From positions 62,001 to 126,000 of the forward strand of contig CBDIBP010000007.1 in the NCBI GenBank assembly GCA_965276955.1: DNA of 64,000 nucleotides, given 5' to 3'. A program made the position numbers and the translations under genes. Every line of letters begins with the position of its first letter. Position 1 is the stretch's first letter. Origin of the DNA: JABDEZ01 sp965276955. Lineage in GTDB: Bacteria; Bacteroidota; Bacteroidia; Chitinophagales; Chitinophagaceae. This document shows, piece by piece, positions 1 to 8,555 of this stretch. The notes under the pieces are model-generated. The model had not been told where the DNA came from and ran no database searches. It worked only from the letters and a program-made list of their open reading frames with translations.

Positions 1-2407
1 TGCTGGTAGCCACAAGGGACAGTGTTTGAGAGGCAGTCGCGTTAGCACGCATACGCACGTTCGTATTGTTGATCACGTTCAGCTGGCCAATGATCTGGGT
101 AGGTACGTTGGTCACCGTATCCAGCGCTGTGTTGCTGAATACCAGCACATCGCTCGGGTCGGTGATGATGCGGTTAGGCGTCCAGTTGGCAGCTACATTG
201 TAGTCGCCGGATACCGTCTGGTTCCACACATAGGTATTACCGCCCGTGGTCTGGTAGGTACCTACCAGTGGCGATACCGCATCGTACAGCGGACCGCCGG
301 AGCAAAGGTCGTTGTAAGAGAATATGGTATAGGTATATTGCGCACCTGAGCTCAGGTACAGGTCGGTATAGGTAGTGTTCTTGCCGTTATATACTATGGT
401 ACCGTTACCCACCGTCTGGTTCAGCGTGTAGTACGCGCCATTTGTTGGCGTAAAGCCGCTCAATGGTGTGGTACCTAATGTGCGTACCACCAGATATTTG
501 TTGGGTACCGGGCTTGCCGGAGTGAAGGTACCGGTTATGGTACTCACGTTCGATGTGAAGTTGAGCGCAGTGGGCTGGGTAGTAGGCTGCACGCATGGTG
601 ATGAGATATAGATAGCTATATTGCCAATACCGGTCGACGTGCCCAATGCAGGAGCAGACGCTTCCAGCGAGCTATCGTACCAGCTGAAGTAATATACTCC
701 TGATGTAGATGGTGTATAGGTAAATTTGGCCAGTGCTATATTATTGAAACTAAACAGCGTATCGAAGATCTTTGTACCACCGGTGACAAAAGGAGAACCT
801 ACCAGATCTGCTGTTCCCGGATCGCTGGTATTCACATACATCTGCAGGCGCTGTGGGTAGCTGATAGTGCTGCGGCTATAGTTGAACTGTATAGTATAAG
901 CAGTGCCACCAACAAGAGCAAGTGGCGGTATGGTAAACTCGGCATTGTTTCGTGAAGTAGTGGCTGAGGTAGGGAATTGCGCTACTATGGATGGACTTGG
1001 CGTACCATCGGCGGCAGTATAGCCCTGAATTACCTGAAACGGTGATACTCCCCCGTCCGCATTCACTTCATAGCAAAGAGGCAGGCCTCCTGTAGGTGTA
1101 GAGCTAAAATCCTGGTAGTAAGGAATGCTATAAGACTGTATGCCTACCTGATATGCAGGTGTTGGGGCAGCGGGGTATGTGGTGCCACCATTCACACATG
1201 TAGCCTGCAAGCGATACCATATAGTAGGTGAGTTAACAGGGAAGGCTGGTGTAGTGAATGACAAAGTAGTAGCTCCGGTACCTGTTGCTGCACCCGTCCC
1301 AAAACCACTGGTAGGCCCAGAAGTGCTCTGCTGCCAGGTATATGATACACCTGATACAGCGCTGTTCACATTGGTTGCGGTGAGTGTTGTACTGTTACCC
1401 GCACAAAGCCCTGATGACTGAGGAGCGGTGCTGATACTTGGAGTATTAGGAGTAGTGGTACATTGTGGTGCAAGTGTGGTAAAGTTCAATGGACCTGCCC
1501 ATGAGCTGGAATCGGTGGCACTGCAACCCGAACGTACGTATACGCTATACGTTGTATTGGGAGTAAGACCACCTACGGTAACACTTGTTCCAGAAACGAA
1601 CCCTGAAACAATAGGTGTGGTAGTAATAGGTGCGCCACCCGGTACTACTACCCATTGATATCCATTATTAATGTTGTTAGGTGCGTTCCAGTTCACCACT
1701 GCACTGCTCGATGTTATACTACTGGCTGTAGGTATTGATGGCGGCCAGCAACTGGCAGGATTGGTCACAGCAAGGTTCACATCTACAGATGCAACATAAG
1801 AATACGTTGAATTGTATAAAGCACCGGGAGAATTATAGTTAGCACATGCACCAGCAGCGCCTGGAGGTATCCCCCCATTGAATGTGGTTCCGGAATAATA
1901 GCCAAATACTATTCTGCAACGGTAGTTACCGGATGGTATATTGCCGGGTATTGTCATAGAGTTAGTAAATGGCGTAGCACTTGTACCAATATAGGAAGGT
2001 TGAGCAAAATTAGCGGCAAAATCAAGAGGATTATCGGTAAAACTCGAGGTACGATTAAAATCTACGTATATCGCCATAAAGCAATAATTATATAGATCTG
2101 CAGTAATAGGGGCACTTGTCCCGGCAGTAACCGCAAAGCTAACACTGCTGGTGAGATCAAGATTACCTGTATAGCTGGGACTTGGTGCTACGAAGGTGTA
2201 CATTGGCGATACACTTCCTATCTGAATATCCTTGGGGCAGTAATAATAACTATTGCTTGAAATATAATTCCACGGAACATTGCTACTACTTGCTGTTAAC
2301 TGGCAGCCGGCAGCTGGTTGAGCGAGTGCTTTAGTACTCACACAACCTAATACTCCCAATAACACAAACATCTTTAGGGTGGTAATCAACGTAAATAGTT
2401 TCTTCAT
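1..2407 (-). CDS. Large secreted GEVED/fibronectin-III protein, 5' part (partial)
   Basis: An uninterrupted reading frame starts at the ATG complementary to 2405-2407 and is still open at base 1, so only the first ~802 residues are visible. The N-terminus (MKKLFTLITTLKMF...STKALAQ) is a signal peptide of about 30 residues. Residues ~85-175 contain 'YVDFNR' and 'PSGNYRCRIVFGY', typical of the GEVED domain of Bacteroidota surface proteins. Residues ~220-315 form a fibronectin type III domain, followed by an Ig-like stretch around a 'YTWQQSTSG' motif and further beta-rich repeats. Near the window edge the sequence reads 'DYNVAANWTPNR', common in very large Chitinophagaceae adhesin-like proteins. 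It is Thr/Ser/Gly-rich and low in charged residues. Such proteins normally leave the cell by T9SS, but the C-terminal sorting domain lies outside the window, so this is inference. Function (adhesion or polysaccharide binding) is unknown. Confidence 0.85.
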   Translation of the reverse strand, partial: MKKLFTLITTLKMFVLLGVLGCVSTKALAQPAAGCQLTASSSNVPWNYISSNSYYYCPKDIQIGSVSPMYTFVAPSPSYTGNLDLTSSVSFAVTAGTSAPITADLYNYCFMAIYVDFNRTSSFTDNPLDFAANFAQPSYIGTSATPFTNSMTIPGNIPSGNYRCRIVFGYYSGTTFNGGIPPGAAGACANYNSPGALYNSTYSYVASVDVNLAVTNPASCWPPSIPTASSITSSSAVVNWNAPNNINNGYQWVVVPGGAPITTTPIVSGFVSGTSVTVGGLTPNTTYSVYVRSGCSATDSSSWAGPLNFTTLAPQCTTTPNTPSISTAPQSSGLCAGNSTTLTATNVNSAVSGVSYTWQQSTSGPTSGFGTGAATGTGATTLSFTTPAFPVNSPTIWYRLQATCVNGGTTYPAAPTPAYQVGIQSYSIPYYQDFSSTPTGGLPLCYEVNADGGVSPFQVIQGYTAADGTPSPSIVAQFPTSATTSRNNAEFTIPPLALVGGTAYTIQFNYSRSTISYPQRLQMYVNTSDPGTADLVGSPFVTGGTKIFDTLFSFNNIALAKFTYTPSTSGVYYFSWYDSSLEASAPALGTSTGIGNIAIYISSPCVQPTTQPTALNFTSNVSTITGTFTPASPVPNKYLVVRTLGTTPLSGFTPTNGAYYTLNQTVGNGTIVYNGKNTTYTDLYLSSGAQYTYTIFSYNDLCSGGPLYDAVSPLVGTYQTTGGNTYVWNQTVSGDYNVAANWTPNRIITDPSDVLVFSNTALDTVTNVPTQIIGQLNVINNTNVRMRANATASQTLSLVATS

Positions 2408-3224
2408 AATAACCGGATTGTAAACGATATTGAAAATTAACTCTGTATGGTCTATGACTGTAAACCAATCTTTTTTCTATGCTTAAAATTACAATTTATT
2501 CAACGCTATTCTTTATTCCTCATGTATTAAAAATGTCATTTTTACGAATACCTGCTTCACTCAATAATAGTTGGCAAGAGTAAATATAACATACGTAAAT
2601 CGAAAATTATAAAATTAATCGCTGATCATCAAAAAAATCCCAGCTATCAAAATATAGAATAAAAATTATAATTTGTCTTCTTTAAAAGAAAACTTTTCAT
2701 AATATATTAAATACATAGCTCTCCAATTGTAATTTAGACGAAGTTTTAAACGCAGAGGTTAGTGTTAATGTCAAAAAAATCTTGATCATTATTATGTCCC
2801 TAATTATTAGGCTCTAAGAATATGCTTATTCGGTGAAACAGATATGTATTTATCGTTTAAGGCCGGAATATTTATTCAAATATACTTTAATATCAGGGCA
2901 ATGAACACAAGGCGAAGCATTGGCAGCATACAAGGCTACATACGAAGTGTGTCTTATCGTTCTTTTGAGGTTCCTGACTTTTAACGATCGAGATGCTTGG
3001 TCTTCCCCACTCGTACACAGCCGCTTATCGGTTGGGTGGAGAGAAGCTCCTTGAGCAACCCTTCAGCGTAGCTTTTAGTTATAATCTGAAATCTTAATGC
3101 AGATCGCTGGCATGGTGCTGTTGCACTACAAATATTGGTTCGCTTTTGGTTTTACCTACCACACCTTCCTACTGGGTGTATCATCAAAAGTTGCGTTTAC
3201 TCTTATGTTTTACCAGTGTCATAG
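2408..3224. other. Gene-free spacer with AT-rich half and GC-richer patch
   Basis: No convincing gene is present between the start of the large secreted protein and the stop of ku. Bases 2408-2890 are strongly AT-rich and presumably hold the promoter of the leftward gene; a -7-like TATATTTG on the minus strand lies at 2876-2883 but would give a ~470-base leader, so it is not assigned. A 13-bp inverted repeat (CCTAAT-T-ATTAGG) lies at 2809-2821. Bases ~2890-3180 are clearly less AT-rich and are treated as a separate feature. Confidence 0.6.
2890..3180. repeat. Unexplained GC-richer patch, possible dispersed-repeat or gene remnant
   Basis: This stretch differs in composition from the AT-rich DNA to its left. 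The minus strand has an open frame without a start codon ending at the stop 2981-2983; it includes the peptides 'KSYAEGLLKELL' and 'CVRVGKTKHLDR'. The plus strand has a 27-codon ORF at 2901-2984. A hairpin with 6-bp arms (CAGCCG, loop CTTAT, CGGTTG) lies at 3018-3034. None of this matches a family I can name. Two overlapping short frames on opposite strands are more like a repeated non-coding element or gene remnant than a gene. Confidence 0.35.
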
Positions 3225-4001
3225 CTACCCGGCTTTTTTACTTTTAAGGCTTTCTTTTAGCTGTGCCATCAGGTCGGTAGTATTGTTGCGCACCATTTTA
3301 AATTTCGGTGGCGCTACTTTCTTTCCTTTGGCCCTGTTCTCAATCAGTTTCAGCAGAGCAGCATTGTACGTATCTTTATATTTAGCTATATCAAATTTTT
3401 TAGGTGTCAATTGGTTGATCAGTGAAACCGCCATTTTTAGTTCTGCTGGTTTCACAGTTGTAGTTTTAGGGATATTGATCTCCTCTGCGGTACGTATATC
3501 TTCCTCAAACCTCAGTTTCACAAGGGTTAGCATGTTGTTGGGGCTTGCTTTCAGCAGGCACAGATTTTCGCGGGTGCGCATCACAAAGCTACCAATGGCA
3601 ACCTTGCCGGTTTGCTCCAGCGCCTTGTGCAGCAACGAGTACGCTTTTTCCCCGCTCTTTTGTGGCTCCAGGTAGTATGGGGTATCAAAATATATCGTAT
3701 CAATATCCTGCTCCAGCACAAATTCTTCAATATTTATCACCTTGCTCTTTTCCGGGCTGGCTTTTTCAAAGTCCTCATCGGTCACTATCACATATTCTTC
3801 CCCATATTTATAACCTTTTACTATGTCATTCCATGGCACTACCTTGCCGGTGCTTTCATTCACGCGCTGATACTTGATGTTGGCGTGGTTTCGTTTGTCC
3901 AGCATATCCAGGTCCAGCGTTGCACTTTCTGTCGCGCTGTATATTCGCACAGGTATGTTTACCAGTCCAAATCCTATTGCTCCTGTCCATATTGCCCGCA
4001 T
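3225..4001 (-). CDS. ku: Ku protein (non-homologous end joining)
   Basis: A 258-residue protein beginning 'MRAIWTGAIGFGLVNIPVRIYSAT', the hallmark start of bacterial Ku. Ku homodimers form a ring on double-strand DNA ends, protect them and recruit ligase LigD for end joining. The Ku beta-barrel fills most of the chain (residues ~5-195), and a short Lys-rich tail (RAKGKKVAPPKFK, ending KSKKAG) matches the basic C-terminus that helps Ku thread inward on DNA. Length is normal for bacterial Ku. A DUF72 gene lies 43 bases upstream on the same strand and may be co-transcribed. No ligD is in the window, so the partner must be elsewhere if the pathway is complete. Confidence 0.95.
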   Translation of the reverse strand: MRAIWTGAIGFGLVNIPVRIYSATESATLDLDMLDKRNHANIKYQRVNESTGKVVPWNDIVKGYKYGEEYVIVTDEDFEKASPEKSKVINIEEFVLEQDIDTIYFDTPYYLEPQKSGEKAYSLLHKALEQTGKVAIGSFVMRTRENLCLLKASPNNMLTLVKLRFEEDIRTAEEINIPKTTTVKPAELKMAVSLINQLTPKKFDIAKYKDTYNAALLKLIENRAKGKKVAPPKFKMVRNNTTDLMAQLKESLKSKKAG

Positions 4002-4044
4002 AATATGTAAAGTTTAGTGTTCTATAATAGTAAAAAATATGCCA

Positions 4045-4794
4045 TCAGAGCTTTGCAGCGCCCAATAGGTGCATCAGCGTTCTCGCATTATCTATAGCAT
4101 TCCCATAGTAGCAGTTATTAAAGTACACCCACACATCGTGCCCTGCCGCCAGCCAGCCCCTTATTTCTTCGGCATAGTAGACCATCATTTCGTCTGAATA
4201 CCGCGACTGATATAGGACCCCCGGCCCATGAAAACGTACATATACCACATTGGCCGTCACCTGCTCTAAATAAGGAAAACCTACGCCCGACTGGCTAATG
4301 ACCCAGGCAATATTGTATTCGCGAAGCAACGCTAAAGCTTCATCAGCAAGCCACGTGTCGTGCCGGGCTTCCAGTGCGAACTCGTATTCAGCATAATCAC
4401 TCCGCAACACATCGAAAAAGTGTTTCACCAAGGCATGGTCAAACTTTAACGATGGTGGCAATTGTATCAAAATAGGCCCTAAGTGTTCCCTTACCTTATC
4501 AAATACGCTAAAGAATCTTTCCAGCTCCTCCTCAGGGTCTTTTAGCCGCTGGGTATGCGTAAGATATTGGCTTATTTTAGGGCAAAATTTAAACCCTTCA
4601 GGTACCTGCTTCACCCAATTCTCTACTGTCTTTAGCCTCGGTAAACGATAAAAGCTGGAGTTGACCTCAGTAGTATCAAAAGACCTTGCATAAATGGGTA
4701 ACCATTCAGTAGAGCGGGTATTATACGGGTAAAATATCCCCAGCCAATCAAAATAGCTCCACCCGCTTATCCCTATGTGCACTTTCCCAGCCAT
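4045..4794 (-). CDS. DUF72 (YecE-like) TIM-barrel protein
   Basis: A 249-residue protein of the DUF72 family. The N-terminus 'VHIGISGWSYFDWLGIFYP' followed by 'FDTTEVNSSFYRLP' is the family signature, and 'FALEARHDTW' and 'WVYFNNCYYGNAIDNA' match conserved central and C-terminal strands. DUF72 proteins fold as TIM barrels; their biochemical role is not established. It is transcribed leftward toward ku with a 43-base gap, suggesting a two-gene unit; DUF72 genes are often found near ku/ligD in Bacteroidota (recollection, not checked). The 90-base gap to ybeY is divergent and should hold two promoters. Confidence 0.88.
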   Translation of the reverse strand: MAGKVHIGISGWSYFDWLGIFYPYNTRSTEWLPIYARSFDTTEVNSSFYRLPRLKTVENWVKQVPEGFKFCPKISQYLTHTQRLKDPEEELERFFSVFDKVREHLGPILIQLPPSLKFDHALVKHFFDVLRSDYAEYEFALEARHDTWLADEALALLREYNIAWVISQSGVGFPYLEQVTANVVYVRFHGPGVLYQSRYSDEMMVYYAEEIRGWLAAGHDVWVYFNNCYYGNAIDNARTLMHLLGAAKL

Positions 4795-4884
4795 TATTTT
4801 ATAAATTTTTTATGAACCATAGTCAAATACTATACGCATTGCACCAATATTGTTGCGAACTTTAAATTCCTAAACACCAACATA

Positions 4885-5331
4885 ATGCCCGCAAAATTTT
4901 TTGAACAGGATGTAAAGTCAGGACTAAATGAAAAGAGAAAGCTGTCGGCCTACCTTGACGAGGTGGTCCGCAGCAATATGACCGATATAGAGGATGTACA
5001 GCTCAGCTATATATTTTGTAATGATGAGTACCTGCTGCAAATGAACCAGCAATTTCTTTCGCACGATACCCTTACAGATATCATTACCTTTGACATGAGC
5101 GAACATAAAGCAGAGCTGGAGGGCGAGATATACATAAGTGTAGACCGGGTAAAAGAGAATGCCGAGAAATTCAATACCACTTACAATAATGAATTGCATA
5201 GGGTAATATTTCACGGAGCGTTGCATCTTTGCGGTTTCAAAGACAAGAACGAAGAAGAGCAAAAAATGATGCGGCAGAAAGAAGATGAATGCCTGGCCGC
5301 ATATTTAAAGGAAACGATACATGCAAATTGA
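4885..5331 (+). CDS. ybeY: Endoribonuclease YbeY (rRNA maturation factor)
   Basis: A 148-residue UPF0054 protein. YbeY is a metal-dependent endoribonuclease needed for 16S rRNA 3' end maturation and ribosome quality control. The family motif appears as 'HGALHLCGFKDK' near residue 113: the first two metal-binding histidines are present, but the third position, usually His in proteobacteria, is Lys. I believe this substitution is common in Bacteroidota homologues, so it is probably not a defect. The central 'LTDIITFD' strand is also typical. The 3' end overlaps the following pseudouridine synthase gene by 11 bases, indicating translational coupling. Confidence 0.93.
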   Translation: MPAKFFEQDVKSGLNEKRKLSAYLDEVVRSNMTDIEDVQLSYIFCNDEYLLQMNQQFLSHDTLTDIITFDMSEHKAELEGEIYISVDRVKENAEKFNTTYNNELHRVIFHGALHLCGFKDKNEEEQKMMRQKEDECLAAYLKETIHAN

Positions 5332-6061
5332 GATACTTTACGAAGACAATGATATAATAGTATGCAACAAACCGGCAGGCCTGCTGGTGATACCAGACCG
5401 CTTTAACATGAACCTGCCCAGCCTGGGCAGAACGCTGGAGGGAAAACTGGGACAAAAAATATGGATAGTACACCGCATAGATAAAGACACCAGCGGCGCT
5501 ATTTGCTTTGCAAAGAACGAGGAAGCACACAGACTCCTGTCTATGCAGTTTCAGGAGCACGAGGTCAATAAGGTATACCTGGGCCTGGTAACTGGGCGTA
5601 TGATAACTCCTGAAGGCCGTATAGAAAGCGCCATTATGGAGCACCCTGCCATTGGGGGCAAAATGATAATTACAAAAAAAGGAAAACCTTCTATTACTGA
5701 TTACAAAGTGCTGGAGCAATGGGCGTTGTATACACTGGTACAGTTCCAGATACATACTGGCCGCACCCACCAGATACGTGTGCACATGCAGTCCATAGGC
5801 CACCCGCTTATGTGCGATGAACTTTATGGCGATGGTAAGCCATTTCTATTGTCGTCAATAAAAAGAAAATTCAAATTATCAGAGAACGAAGAGGCCGAAC
5901 GACCACTGCTGAGCCGCCTGGCCCTACACGCATCACGGCTAGACCTGAAAAAGCCTGATGGCACTCCACTGTCAGTAGAAGCCCCATTACCTAAAGATAT
6001 GTCGGCCACCATCAGGCAGCTGAATAAGTGGGCAGGCACGGTTGAGGAACAAACTTGGTAG
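5321..6061 (+). CDS. RluA-family pseudouridine synthase
   Basis: A 246-residue RNA pseudouridine synthase of the RluA/RluC/RluD family. Visible motifs are 'NKPAGLLVIP' (motif I), 'HRIDKDTSG' at about residues 51-59 with the catalytic Asp, and 'HTGRTHQIRVH' near 147-157. There is no N-terminal S4 domain, so it is a short RluA-type enzyme; whether it acts on rRNA or tRNA cannot be told. The start overlaps the 3' end of ybeY by 11 bases. The gene ends 14 bases before the convergent SDR gene, with no obvious terminator between them. Confidence 0.93.
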   Translation: MQIEILYEDNDIIVCNKPAGLLVIPDRFNMNLPSLGRTLEGKLGQKIWIVHRIDKDTSGAICFAKNEEAHRLLSMQFQEHEVNKVYLGLVTGRMITPEGRIESAIMEHPAIGGKMIITKKGKPSITDYKVLEQWALYTLVQFQIHTGRTHQIRVHMQSIGHPLMCDELYGDGKPFLLSSIKRKFKLSENEEAERPLLSRLALHASRLDLKKPDGTPLSVEAPLPKDMSATIRQLNKWAGTVEEQTW

Positions 6062-6075
6062 ATCCATAAACAAGG

Positions 6076-7521
6076 TCACTTCACGTAACCTATTATCTTA
6101 CTTGCCATACCATCGAATATAAAATAATGAAAGGGAAGCACACTGTACCAATAAAGCCTGCCCAATAATCCCTTTGGTCTGAAAGTGGCGATCTGTTGCA
6201 AATAATATTTGCCATCCTTATCTACGATCTTAAATTCAAGCCACGCCTCACCGGGTAGTTTCATCTCTGCATATAACAGCAGCCTTTTATTTAGTTTATC
6301 GGCTACCAGCACCCGCCAAAAATCAAGTGTATCTCCGGTATATATCTCACTTGCGTTCGTTCTGCCCCTGCGCAGCCCTACCCCACCTACCAACTTGTCC
6401 ATAAAGCCCCTTATCCGCCACAGCCAGTTGCCATAATACCAGCCACGGGCACCACCAATAGACCAAAAGTTATCAGCCACTTTCGCCGGGTCGGTAGAAA
6501 TGAGTTTCACCCTTTTATCTGTATAGCAGCCTTCCACCGGAACGTGCATATGCACCAGTAGCGAATCGCTGGTGTAACTGGAAATAAGTGAATCTTTCCA
6601 GCTCGAAGCAACATTGTTTATCTCTATTTTCTGAAAGGCTATTTTCACTGCCTCCCTGTATGTTATGGGATGGATATTAAGCAATTCATTCAGGTTATTC
6701 TTTTTTGCTACTACCTCTACCTTCATACTGTTCACCAGATTCACAGCCAGCTTATAAGAGGTGCTCGTTACAAAGTACAGCCAGTAACTTGATATGCGCG
6801 GTGTCATTACCGGAACAGTGAAAATATATCTTTTTAGCCCGCGCACTTCGGCAAACTGCAGCAGCATTTGTTTGTAGGTAAGTACATCGGGGCCACCTAT
6901 ATCATACGACTGGTTAAAGGTTTCCTTGCGCAGCAATACACCGGTCAGATATTCCAGCACATTACGTATGGCTAGTGGCTGTATCTTAGTATTCAACCAT
7001 TTAGGCGTTATCATCACCGGCAATTTCTCTACCAGGTCGCGAATGATCTCAAAAGAAGAACTCCCTGACCCTACAATGATACCTGCTTTTAAAGATGTAA
7101 GCGGGACACTGCCAGCTCTTAATATATCGTCTACCCGCTTGCGCGAAGCAAGGTGTTGAGACAGGTCACCGTCGTTAGTGATACCACCCAGGTAAATTAT
7201 TTGCTTTGCACGGGTATGTTCCAATAATTGCACAAAATTCTGGGCAGACCTTGCTTCCAGTTCTTCAAAATGCGCAGAGTTGTCATTCATAGAATGGATA
7301 AGATAGTAGGCCGCATCAATATCTTTCAGGCGGCCATCATACTTCGGTTCTTCTAAGAAGTCTATCTCATACACCGATATATTGGGGTGCTTGTAAAACT
7401 CACTATCAGGAAGCCGGTTCTTATTTCTTACAGCACATATTACCTTGTGGCCTTGCTCTATAAGTAATGGCAAAAGCCGCCTTCCTATATATCCATTGGC
7501 ACCGGTTAAAAGAATATTCAT
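6076..7521 (-). CDS. SDR-family NAD(P)-binding protein with DUF2867 domain
   Basis: I place the start at the ATG complementary to 7519-7521 (481 residues), because the protein then begins 'MNILLTGANGYIGRRLLPLL', with the Rossmann motif directly at the N-terminus; an in-frame ATG 45 bases upstream would add an unrelated tail. Residues ~1-290 are an atypical short-chain dehydrogenase/nucleotide-sugar-epimerase-like domain with 'AYYLIHSM'. Residues ~330-481 are a DUF2867 domain, with 'GARGWYYGNWLWRIRG' and an aromatic C-terminus. This two-domain architecture is widespread in Bacteroidota, but substrate and reaction are unknown. It is transcribed alone, convergent with the rluA-type gene. Confidence 0.87.
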   Translation of the reverse strand: MNILLTGANGYIGRRLLPLLIEQGHKVICAVRNKNRLPDSEFYKHPNISVYEIDFLEEPKYDGRLKDIDAAYYLIHSMNDNSAHFEELEARSAQNFVQLLEHTRAKQIIYLGGITNDGDLSQHLASRKRVDDILRAGSVPLTSLKAGIIVGSGSSSFEIIRDLVEKLPVMITPKWLNTKIQPLAIRNVLEYLTGVLLRKETFNQSYDIGGPDVLTYKQMLLQFAEVRGLKRYIFTVPVMTPRISSYWLYFVTSTSYKLAVNLVNSMKVEVVAKKNNLNELLNIHPITYREAVKIAFQKIEINNVASSWKDSLISSYTSDSLLVHMHVPVEGCYTDKRVKLISTDPAKVADNFWSIGGARGWYYGNWLWRIRGFMDKLVGGVGLRRGRTNASEIYTGDTLDFWRVLVADKLNKRLLLYAEMKLPGEAWLEFKIVDKDGKYYLQQIATFRPKGLLGRLYWYSVLPFHYFIFDGMASKIIGYVK

Positions 7522-7686
7522 GTGTAGTGTTTTACTTTTTGAGCATATCTGCTCTTTACCTAACAACCTGCGACAGTTAAAGTTCTCTATAATATAAACA
7601 TACCATGATGGTTATAGTTGTGCGATACATAGCCAATTTAAACCTGGCACATGTGCGGGAATGGTGACTATTAAAGTATTATGAAC

Positions 7687-7694
7687 TACTTTTG
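7687..7694 (+). promoter_or_regulatory. -7 promoter element for gldC
   Basis: TACTTTTG matches the Bacteroidota -7 consensus TAnnTTTG. The gldC ATG follows 18 bases later. A reading-frame extension using the TTG at 7692 would start inside this box, so it is rejected as a start codon. No clear -33 TTTG is seen. Confidence 0.55.
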
Positions 7695-7712
7695 CACACT
7701 GAAATAACCAAT

Positions 7713-8063
7713 ATGAAGAGCAGCATCAACCTTGAAATAACACTTGACGAAGACAAAATGCCGGAAAGCATTGAGTGGAACGCCCCGGGTGGTGGCGTGG
7801 AGACCATGCAGCGCGCTAAAGGTGTGCTGATGGGCCTTTGGGATGGCCAGGAAAAGTCGGCCATGCGTATAGACCTGTGGACCAAGAACATGATGGTAGA
7901 CGAGATGAACGATTTCTTTTACCAGACCTTCCTCGGCATGGCTGATACATATACCCGCGCCACTAAGAACAAAGAACTGGCCAACGAGATGAGGAATTTC
8001 GGCAAGACCTTCTTAGAAAAAGCTACCGATGCTTTGGAGAAAGAAGAGAAAGAAAATGCTTAA
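7713..8063 (+). CDS. gldC: Gliding motility protein GldC
   Basis: A 116-residue protein of the GldC family, starting at the ATG 7713. Recognisable family signatures are 'EWNAPGGGVE' near the N-terminus, 'MRIDLWTKNMMVDEMNDFF' in the middle and 'MRNFGKTFLEK' near the C-terminus. GldC occurs in gliding Bacteroidota and many non-gliding relatives; it has no known catalytic activity, and loss of it in Flavobacterium weakens gliding. There is no signal peptide, so it is cytosolic. yqeY, a CvpA-like gene and a pabA-like gene follow on the same strand with gaps of 32, 10 and -17 bases, so it probably heads a four-gene transcript. Confidence 0.9.
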   Translation: MKSSINLEITLDEDKMPESIEWNAPGGGVETMQRAKGVLMGLWDGQEKSAMRIDLWTKNMMVDEMNDFFYQTFLGMADTYTRATKNKELANEMRNFGKTFLEKATDALEKEEKENA

Positions 8064-8095
8064 TAAGTAGTAAGTAACGTAAATACAACTGAGAT

Positions 8096-8545
8096 ATGTC
8101 ACTGGAAACACGAGTAATGGATGAATTGAAGAACGCTATGCGTGCTAAAGACGAAGCTGCATTGCGTACCCTGCGCGCCATAAAGGCGGCCATCCTTATA
8201 GAAAAAACAAGCGAAGGTGCAGCAGATGTAATATCAGAAGCTACAGAGCTGAAGATGCTGCAGAAAATGGCCAAACAACGCCGCGATTCGCTCGATATTT
8301 TTGTACAGCAGAACCGCGAGGACCTTGCAGCAAAAGAAAGGGAAGAGCTGGCTATAATAGAACGCTTTTTACCGAAGCAAATGAGCGCTGAAGAAATAGA
8401 GGCAGAATTAAAGACCATCATAGAGCAGGTAGGTGCAAAAACTGCTGCAGACATGGGCAAGGTAATGGGCGCAGCTACCAAGGCGCTTGCAGGTAAGGCC
8501 GATGGTAAAATTATATCCGAGACCGTAAAGAAACTGTTAGCTTAG
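8096..8545 (+). CDS. GatB/YqeY domain-containing protein
   Basis: A 149-residue free-standing YqeY protein, related to the C-terminal tail domain of the GatB subunit of tRNA amidotransferase. The pattern 'LKNAMRAKDEAALRTLRAIKAAI' near the N-terminus and 'FLPKQMSAEEIEAELK' followed by 'DMGKVMGAATKALAGKADG' at the C-terminus is diagnostic. Stand-alone YqeY proteins are thought to bind tRNA, but their role is not settled. The gene sits between gldC and a CvpA-family gene in a close run of genes. Confidence 0.92.
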   Translation: MSLETRVMDELKNAMRAKDEAALRTLRAIKAAILIEKTSEGAADVISEATELKMLQKMAKQRRDSLDIFVQQNREDLAAKEREELAIIERFLPKQMSAEEIEAELKTIIEQVGAKTAADMGKVMGAATKALAGKADGKIISETVKKLLA

Positions 8546-8555
8546 GCTACCCCAT

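Noticed and set aside
2876..2883. -7 promoter box (TATATTTG, minus strand) for the large surface gene
   Set aside because: It matches the consensus but would give a leader of about 470 bases, so the assignment is not supported.
3097..3675. Plus-strand ORF of 192 codons opposite ku
   Set aside because: It lies antisense to the conserved ku frame, is rich in Leu/Ser/Cys by mirror effect and has no family motif.
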